Below, one piece after another: positions 56,570-64,000 of a DNA stretch of 64,000 nucleotides (position 1 is the first letter of the stretch; the number at the start of each line of letters is the position of its first letter). The stretch lies in the NCBI GenBank assembly GCA_964247735.1, contig CAXTVS010000012.1:1-64000 (forward strand), written 5' to 3'. This DNA comes from Lichenicola sp964247735. Lineage in GTDB: Bacteria > Pseudomonadota > Alphaproteobacteria > Acetobacterales > Acetobacteraceae. Under the pieces are notes generated by a model. It saw only the letters and a program-made list of their open reading frames with translations, was not told the origin of the DNA and ran no database searches. A program made the translations under genes and the position numbers.

Positions 56570-57672
56570 CCGTGGTCCTGCGTCTGCAGGCTGCGGGTGA
56601 CGATGTCGCGTCGCAACGGGCTGGCCAGCGGCGAGAAGCCGCGCTCGCGGCTGGATTCGATGAAGGCCAGGATGCGCTCCATGGCGAAGAAGATGGTGTC
56701 GATCTTGCCCGACATGACATGGAACACGCGGCCGCGACGGAACACCGAGCAGGAGCGGTCGTCGAAGTTGCCGACCGGCTTGGTCTTGATCGCGAGCTGC
56801 GGGCCGACGAAGCGGAAGCTTTCCTTGAAGGTCGGCAGGTAGCGCGACACCTGCTGCTCCATCGCCGCCACCTTGGCGGTCACCGTGTCGGACGACACGC
56901 TGTCGCGTATGCGCTGCGCTTCCTTCGCGTTCGTGACGCGGGCGAGCGGCGTGTGCGGCACGCTGGACAGGGTGTAGATGTTGGGATCCTCGGTCGGGTA
57001 CACCGAGCACAGCGGACCGTCGACGAAGGTGACGGCGGGGAAGCCGTGGTCCGTCTCGTAATAGAGAAGCATGGTGGGTTCGTAGAAGAACGGCATCGGC
57101 ATGCCGAGCTGCTGGCCCCAGCTGGCATCGATCAGCAGGTCATACGGCTCGCCCTCCACCAGCACCGCGTCGGCCGCCTCCTCGATGCTGGACACGCGGT
57201 GCTTGAGCACCAGGCTGTCGCCGAGCAGCTCGCAGAAGAAGCGGCGCGCCTGCTCGATCAGCAGCACGCGCTCGCCGGTCAGCATCAGGCCGGCCACCTC
57301 GCGCATCGGCACGGAAGTCTCGGTCTGCTCGCGGAAGTCGATGCCGGTGGAGGTCATGATGAGGCGGTAGGTGGCGAAGTCGATCAGGCTTTCCGCCTTG
57401 GGAACGGCGTAGATGTTCTCCGACACCTCGCGGCTCAGCTGCGGGTAGCGTTCCATGAAGCGCATGAAGCCGTCGCGCGACTGGACGCGGGTGCCGTGGT
57501 GGCGCGGATAATGGAAGCCCAGGTGCAGGCGGAACTGGTTGTTGCCGGAGGCCTCGTGCAGCGGGCGGCCGTGCTGCTCGAACACCTTGACCTCGAAGCC
57601 GAGCGCCTTGAGCGAGCTGCCCAGGTGGCAGCCGTACCAGCCGGCTCCGATGATGGCGACCCGCGAAACCAT
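56566..57672 (-). CDS. FAD-dependent oxidoreductase
   Basis: The 368-residue protein starts MVSRVAIIGAGWYGCHLGSSLKALGFEVKVFEQHGRPLHEASGNNQFRLHLGFHYPRHH, a DAO-type FAD dinucleotide-binding fold (GAGWYG), with ASWGQQLGMPMPFF and GPQLAIKTKPVGNFDDRSCSVF later. The start has GGGAG ten bases before. It could oxidise a sugar or amino-sugar in the same pathway as the epimerase and isomerase that follow it. No close family is recognised. It leads the three-gene run. Confidence 0.8.
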   Translation of the reverse strand: MVSRVAIIGAGWYGCHLGSSLKALGFEVKVFEQHGRPLHEASGNNQFRLHLGFHYPRHHGTRVQSRDGFMRFMERYPQLSREVSENIYAVPKAESLIDFATYRLIMTSTGIDFREQTETSVPMREVAGLMLTGERVLLIEQARRFFCELLGDSLVLKHRVSSIEEAADAVLVEGEPYDLLIDASWGQQLGMPMPFFYEPTMLLYYETDHGFPAVTFVDGPLCSVYPTEDPNIYTLSSVPHTPLARVTNAKEAQRIRDSVSSDTVTAKVAAMEQQVSRYLPTFKESFRFVGPQLAIKTKPVGNFDDRSCSVFRRGRVFHVMSGKIDTIFFAMERILAFIESSRERGFSPLASPLRRDIVTRSLQTQDHG

Positions 57673-57782
57673 GGCCTTCTCCCAGCCGTGCCGAACGGCG
57701 CAACGAGCCCGCAACCTACCCGAAAAGGCAGCGGACAAGCCAGCCCGCGCGCCCGTCTAACGTTTCGATGGCGTTTCTTGGC

Positions 57783-58634
57783 CTACCGGTCGATCTTGAA
57801 GTTGAACACCTGCATCATCTGCGTCGGCACCGCCACGCCGTTCTCACGCGCCGGCCGGAAGTGCCAGTGCGAGACCGCGTTGGTCGCGGTGCGGTCGAGG
57901 TCGGGATGGCCGGACGAGACCGCGACCTCCACCGCCGACACCGCCCCGTCCGCGTCCACCGAGACCAGCATCTCCACCGAGCCCTCCTCGCCGCGCCGGC
58001 CGGCGGCGCGCGGGTACGGGGGCATCTTGTTGGCGTGGCGGTCGTCCGGGGCGGCGGGGATCACCTGCGGGTCGTCCTGGTGGCCGTAGCCGAGGCCGTC
58101 GGCCGGATCGAGATCGACCTCGGGTTGCGACGCGGCGGCCTGTTGCGGCGGCGAAGGCTGCGGCGCCTGCACCTCCTCCTGCTTCGGCGCGTCCGGCGGC
58201 ACCGTTTCCGCGTCCGGTGCGGCCGCGGTCTGCGGCACGTCGGAGCGGTCCGGCGCGCCCTGCGGCGCCGGCGGGCTCGGCGGCGCAGGCGGGGCCGGCG
58301 GGGCCGGCTCGGCAGGCGGCGTCGGCGTCGAGCCGCCGGTGTAGCGGTTCTGGTCCTCCACCATCTCGATCGTCGGCGGGTCCTTCTGCATGGCGGGTGG
58401 CGGCACCGGCTGACGCGGCCCGAGCACGGAGCCGAGCAGGCGCGGCCCTTCCAGCACCGCGACGGTCGCCAGCACGTGCAGCAGCACCGCCACCACCGCC
58501 GCCGCGACCAGGATGCGGCGGCGATGGCGGCCGCCCCAGCCGCGCGACGGGACGAACAGCCGTGTCCGCGGCGCCGGGCCGACCGGCACCGCGCGATGGG
58601 TGTCCCGGCGCCGCGTCCGCACCGGCGACGCCAT
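57783..58634 (-). CDS. TonB-family energy transducer
   Basis: The 283-residue protein has the TonB plan: a cytosolic start rich in Arg, one membrane helix (RILVAAAVVAVLLHVLATVAVL, about residues 40-61), a proline-rich periplasmic spacer (PAEPAPPAPPAPPSPPAPQ), and a C-terminal TonB domain with MPPYPRAAGRRGEEGSVEMLVSVDADGAVSAVEVAVSSGHPDLDRTATNAVSHWHFRPA. It passes energy from an ExbBD motor to outer-membrane receptors. No exbB, exbD or receptor gene is adjacent. It follows the GNAT gene by four bases, so they may be co-transcribed. Confidence 0.9.
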   Translation of the reverse strand: MASPVRTRRRDTHRAVPVGPAPRTRLFVPSRGWGGRHRRRILVAAAVVAVLLHVLATVAVLEGPRLLGSVLGPRQPVPPPAMQKDPPTIEMVEDQNRYTGGSTPTPPAEPAPPAPPAPPSPPAPQGAPDRSDVPQTAAAPDAETVPPDAPKQEEVQAPQPSPPQQAAASQPEVDLDPADGLGYGHQDDPQVIPAAPDDRHANKMPPYPRAAGRRGEEGSVEMLVSVDADGAVSAVEVAVSSGHPDLDRTATNAVSHWHFRPARENGVAVPTQMMQVFNFKIDR

Positions 58635-58637
58635 CGG

Positions 58638-59222
58638 TCAGGCCCGCAGCCGGTCCGGGATCGGCAGGCCGAGCCGGTCCGGGATGTCCCAGATCTCGCG
58701 CACGGTGCGCAGCGGCCTGAAGCCGGCCCGCAGGTAGGTCGGCAGGGCGCGGGGATGGTCGGCCGTGCAGGTGTTGACGCGCACGCTGCCGCTCTGGCTG
58801 CCGGCCCGCGCCAGCGCGATCGCGGCAGCTAGCAGGCCGGGGCCGGCGCCGGTGCCGATGGCGTGCGGCATCAGCCCGAAGTAGCTCAGGTTGACGTCGC
58901 GCCCGCTGCGCCCGTCCAGCTCGAAGAATCCTGCCGGCTCGCCGTCGCGATACAGGGCGTAGATCGCCGTCGCCGGGTCGGCGAGGAGGACCGCGATCTC
59001 CCGGTCCGGCGCCGCGCGGCGCAGCCACCAGCAATAGGCGCGGCCGACCGTGTCGTAGAGGTAGCGGTAGAACCCGACGCTCGGGCGCACCACGCGCACC
59101 AGCGCGTCCCCGGGCGGCAGCGGCGGCGCCTGCACCGCCACACCCGGTTCGAGGCGCAGGAAGGTGACGTCGACCGCGATCCGCGTCGTCCGGTCGGACA
59201 CAGGCTGCGGGAACGTCGTCAT
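58638..59222 (-). CDS. GNAT-family N-acetyltransferase
   Basis: The 194-residue protein has the GNAT core: YALYRDGEPAGFFELDGRSGRDVNLSYFGLMPHAIGTGAGPGLLAAAIALARAGSQSGSVRVNTCTADHPRALPTYLRAGFRPLRTVREIWDIP. The acetyl-CoA loop is IGTGAGPGLL and the C-terminal strand ends YLRAGF. The substrate is unknown. It is four bases upstream of tonB and about 60 bases downstream of rpoD, with no terminator I can identify between. Confidence 0.88.
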   Translation of the reverse strand: MTTFPQPVSDRTTRIAVDVTFLRLEPGVAVQAPPLPPGDALVRVVRPSVGFYRYLYDTVGRAYCWWLRRAAPDREIAVLLADPATAIYALYRDGEPAGFFELDGRSGRDVNLSYFGLMPHAIGTGAGPGLLAAAIALARAGSQSGSVRVNTCTADHPRALPTYLRAGFRPLRTVREIWDIPDRLGLPIPDRLRA

Positions 59223-59282
59223 CGGCAGCGGCTTCCTGCGGGATGGCCTACGGGAGCGGTCGGGACACGGGAAACGGCCGGA

Positions 59283-61241
<1,959 letters not shown>

Positions 61242-61313
61242 GCTCAACCCAACTCCAACCCGATCCGGACGTCCCGCAGCCTGGCAGCGCGCCCGGCATC
61301 CGCGCCGACCGTC

Positions 61314-63209
61314 CTAGTCGTCATCCCCGGCCTGCTCACCCCGCTCGACGGCGGCCAGGGCAGACCTCAACAAGATCAACTGCTTCTGAGCTGCCAGATC
61401 CCACCGCTCCGTTAAAACCCGCTGGGCTGCCGCGACCTGGTCGCGCAGGCCGGCGGCGTTCACAAGACCGAAGAACTGCCACCAGGCCTCCTCGGCATCG
61501 GCGGGCATCGCCGTCTCGGAAGCAGCGGCCGCGACCGGCAGGGGGCTCGGCGCCAGGATGACGTCGACCTGGGACGACAATCCGGCCGAGTGCAGGTGGG
61601 CTATGAGACCTGCCGAGTCAAGTGCGGGTGATGCCGGCACCTCGCCCCCGGGCGCCCGGCCGAAGGCGTCGATCGTGCCGCACGGCGTGCCGGCCCAGTC
61701 CAGCAGCGCCGCGCGCACCTGCGCCAGTTCGGCGGGCAGCTCCAGGTGGCAGAACGCCTGCTCGACGTCGTGCAGCAGGTCGGGGTGGTGGAGCAGGATC
61801 GCCAGCAGCATGCGCATGCGCTCCAGGCGCACCCCGTCGGCTTCCGGCACCGGACGGGCCGCCGGCATCGCGGTGATCCGCGGCGGCTGCCCCGCCTGGC
61901 CCGGGCGTGCGCCTCCACCGCGCCGCGCGAAGGTCTCGAAGAAGCGCTGCTGCAGGGTGCGCCGATACTCCGCCGCCAGCCCCTTGTGGCCGATGGTGGC
62001 CGCCGCCGCTGTCAGCCGGGCGTGCAGGGCCGCCCGCTGCTCCGGTCCCGGATCGCGCACCCCTTCGCTCAGCAGCTGGAACAACACGTCGGCCAGCGGC
62101 GCCGGATCCCTGAGCGCCGCCGCCATGCCGGACACGCCGCGGCTGCGCAGCAGGCTGTCCGGGTCCTCGTTCTCCGGCAGCCGGACGAAGCGCAGCGTGC
62201 GCTCCGGGTCCAGCAGCGGCAGCGCGGTCTCCGCGGCACGGATCGCGGCACGCCGGCCGGCGCCGTCACCGTCGAAGCAAAGCACCGGCGCCGGGTGCAC
62301 GCGCCACAGCGACTCAAGCTGCTCGGTGGTGAGCGCGGTGCCGAGAGGCGCCACCGCGCCGCCGAATCCTGCCTGGTGCAGCGCGATCACGTCCATGTAG
62401 CCTTCGACCACCACCAGCTCGCGCAGCGGCGACGCCTCCGATCCCGGCCTGGCCGTGCGCAGCGCCGTGGCCGCGCGGTGAAGCCCGTACAAGGTGCGCC
62501 GCTTCACGAACAAGGGGGTTTCCGGCCCGTTCAGATATTTCGGCTGCCCGTCGCCCAGGATCCGTCCGCCGAAGCTGACCAGGCTCCCGCGCCGGTCGCG
62601 GATCGGGAACGTCACCCGGTTGAAGAACAGTTCGCCTTTGGGGGCGCCCTGCTCGTCCAGGCGCATCAGCCCGGCCTCCGCGACCAGCTCGACCGGGAAG
62701 CCCTGTTCCTTCAGCTCGGCCAGCAGGGAGCCGCGGCCGTCGCCGGACCAGCCCAGCCCCTGCTCGGCGATCGTGTCGTCGCTCAGGGCACGGCCGCGCA
62801 GGTAGGCCAGGCCCTCGCGCCCCTGCCCGCCCTGCAGCCGGCGCACGAAGCCCGCCTGCGCCGCTTCGAGCACGTCGACCAGCGTGCGCGCCCGCTCCGC
62901 GCGGCCGCGGTCGGCCGGCGCCTGCTTCGGCACTTCCAGCCCGGCTTCGCCCGCCAGGCCCTCCACCGCCTCCAGGAACGACCGGCCTTCCGACTGCATG
63001 ACGAACGAGATCGCATCGCCGTGCGCGCCGCAGCCGAAGCAGTGGAAGTGGTCGTCGTACACGTAGAAGGACGGCGTCCTCTCGCCGTGGAACGGGCAGC
63101 ATCCCTTGAACTGCCGTCCCGACCGGGCAAGCTTGGTTTTCCGTCCCACCACCGCGGCGATCGGCGTGCGCGCGCGCAGCTCGTCCAGGAAGGCGGGGTC
63201 GAAGGCCAT
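61314..63209 (-). CDS. dnaG: DNA primase DnaG
   Basis: DnaG lays RNA primers for replication. The 631-residue protein begins MAFDPAFLDELRARTPIAAVVG. The CHC2 zinc site has C38, H41, C57 and C60 (GCCPFHGE and HCFGCGAHGDA). Next are LSDDTIAEQGLGW and the DnaG catalytic core (LFFNRVTFPIRDRRGSLVSFGGRIL, LVVVEGYMDVIALHQAG toprim, LCFDGDGAGRRAAIRAAE, LPENEDPDSLL). The C-terminal helicase-binding domain ends with EAWWQFFGLV. An ATG 12 codons upstream is less likely. It heads dnaG-rpoD and is divergent from an unrecognised gene. Confidence 0.97.
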   Translation of the reverse strand: MAFDPAFLDELRARTPIAAVVGRKTKLARSGRQFKGCCPFHGERTPSFYVYDDHFHCFGCGAHGDAISFVMQSEGRSFLEAVEGLAGEAGLEVPKQAPADRGRAERARTLVDVLEAAQAGFVRRLQGGQGREGLAYLRGRALSDDTIAEQGLGWSGDGRGSLLAELKEQGFPVELVAEAGLMRLDEQGAPKGELFFNRVTFPIRDRRGSLVSFGGRILGDGQPKYLNGPETPLFVKRRTLYGLHRAATALRTARPGSEASPLRELVVVEGYMDVIALHQAGFGGAVAPLGTALTTEQLESLWRVHPAPVLCFDGDGAGRRAAIRAAETALPLLDPERTLRFVRLPENEDPDSLLRSRGVSGMAAALRDPAPLADVLFQLLSEGVRDPGPEQRAALHARLTAAAATIGHKGLAAEYRRTLQQRFFETFARRGGGARPGQAGQPPRITAMPAARPVPEADGVRLERMRMLLAILLHHPDLLHDVEQAFCHLELPAELAQVRAALLDWAGTPCGTIDAFGRAPGGEVPASPALDSAGLIAHLHSAGLSSQVDVILAPSPLPVAAAASETAMPADAEEAWWQFFGLVNAAGLRDQVAAAQRVLTERWDLAAQKQLILLRSALAAVERGEQAGDDD

Positions 63210-63331
63210 CCCCCGGTTGTAGGTGGGCGTCCCGGACAAATCCATTGCGGCGACCGGTGGTGGCGGGTTGACGTCGGACGATGCCTTGACGAGACGATGG
63301 AGCGGTCTCGGGCCGATGCCGGAGGAGATGG

Positions 63332-64000
63332 ATGCGACCGCTGCTGCCGAGATGGTTCACGTCGCGCAGCCCGGTCGGCGGCGGGCACGACACCGGCAAC
63401 GATGCCGCCGCGGCCGAGCCGCCGGTGATCGACCTGTTCGCGAGGCCGCACTCCCCGGTCGCCCCGGACGGAAGCGGAGGCGACGCGTCGCGGGAGGCCG
63501 AGGGCAAGGCAGCAGGGGGGAGCTTCGTGGTGGTGCAGGCCGTCCCGGCGCGCCGCCTGGTGGTGCCGGAACCGCTGCGCCTGATCGACGGCCGTCTGCA
63601 TCTGCATCTCGGCGACGGGCTCGTCTGCCCGCTGCGCCACGGCGATCCGTCCGGGCTGCTGCCGGGATGGAGTGCCGCCACGCTTTATGTCGGATGCGAC
63701 CGGCTGCTCTGGTTGTCTCTGGTCCATCTCGACGGACACGCCACCGACTGGTTCCTGACCGAGGCCGGTAGCCACATCGCCGACACGGTTGACAAGCTGC
63801 CGGCTCCGGTGCGGGACCGGCTGGTCCGGCATGTGCAGGACCTGCTGGCGATCCAGCCGGGCCCCGACCGCGACCGGGCGATGGACGCCTATGGCCGCAT
63901 GCACCCACGCACGCGGCGGGCGATCGAGTTGTGGATCCCGGGCGGGAATGGCGGCGGCGCGATGGCGGACGGGGCCGGCGGCGCGCCGGTTGCGACGCTG
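63332..64000 (+). CDS. unrecognised protein, 3' end beyond the window
   Basis: An open frame of 223 codons begins at an ATG (MRPLLPRWFTSRSPVGGGHD) with GGAGGAG just upstream and runs off the right edge. After a disordered start come VVVPEPLRLIDGRLHLHLGDGLVCPLRHGDPSGLLPGWSAATLYVGCDRLLWLSLVHLDGHATDWFLTEAGSHIADTVDKLPAPVRDRLVRHVQDLL and MHPRTRRAIELWIPGG. The codon bias (third-position G/C) is that of a real gene of this genome. I do not recognise the family. It is divergent from dnaG across about 120 bp and is the only evidence of what lies to the right. Confidence 0.65.
   Translation, partial: MRPLLPRWFTSRSPVGGGHDTGNDAAAAEPPVIDLFARPHSPVAPDGSGGDASREAEGKAAGGSFVVVQAVPARRLVVPEPLRLIDGRLHLHLGDGLVCPLRHGDPSGLLPGWSAATLYVGCDRLLWLSLVHLDGHATDWFLTEAGSHIADTVDKLPAPVRDRLVRHVQDLLAIQPGPDRDRAMDAYGRMHPRTRRAIELWIPGGNGGGAMADGAGGAPVATL

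Overview
The window is high-GC DNA, around 70% by eye. Its gene content suggests an alphaproteobacterium, probably of the Acetobacterales/Rhodospirillales type. Supporting signs are an aerobic (late cobalt insertion) cobalamin pathway with CobG/CobN/CobW, an lptF-lptG-lptD-surA-rsmA block, a dnaG-rpoD pair and a DUF1127 protein. The taxonomic call is inference.

About 1-21.9 kb is a cobalamin biosynthesis locus. On the minus strand cobU overlaps the first codons of cobO at the left edge. A clear cobalamin riboswitch (5026-5239) precedes a plus-strand run: DUF1636, cobW, cobN, cobG, cobH, cobI, cobJ, cobL, cobE, cobM, then cobB, cobT, cobS. Nearly every junction is a 4-base GTGA/ATGA overlap. 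cobK and cbiD sit on the opposite strand, each overlapping its neighbour tail to tail. cbiD stands where cobF would be expected. cobC lies next to pepA and has no ordinary start codon before its catalytic motif. Unrelated genes are set into this region: a low-GC islet with a possible nuclease (629-1645), a secreted cyclophilin, an SDR, a DUF2945 protein and an FMN-binding stress protein.

About 21.8-37 kb is housekeeping and stress or detoxification: pepA, cysQ, a Sua5-type tRNA threonylcarbamoylation gene coupled to a coiled-coil membrane protein, a GlcD-like flavoprotein, a TetR/FAD-monooxygenase divergent pair, a TetR/RND efflux divergent set, a MOSC protein and a phospholipase-D-type cardiolipin synthase.

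About 37-44 kb is the outer-membrane assembly operon lptF-lptG-lptD-surA followed by rsmA. From 44 to 50 kb the DNA is accessory: a decayed IS5-type transposase, a small lipoprotein, an IS66 element whose tnpC carries an exact 30-bp tandem duplication, and a two-gene unit of a modular lysozyme and a small secreted four-cysteine protein. In that unit the base composition falls sharply from the long GC-rich N-terminal part to the lysozyme domain and its partner. I consider this pair, a candidate toxin/effector with its immunity protein, the most interesting item in the window.

From 50 to 64 kb: cfa, the ribosomal operon rpsF-rpsR-rplI with a strong terminator, a PaiB-like flavoprotein, a polysaccharide-type cluster (a frameshifted gene, a TIM-barrel isomerase, an epimerase and a FAD oxidoreductase), a TonB protein, a GNAT acetyltransferase, rpoD, dnaG, and an unrecognised gene running off the right edge.
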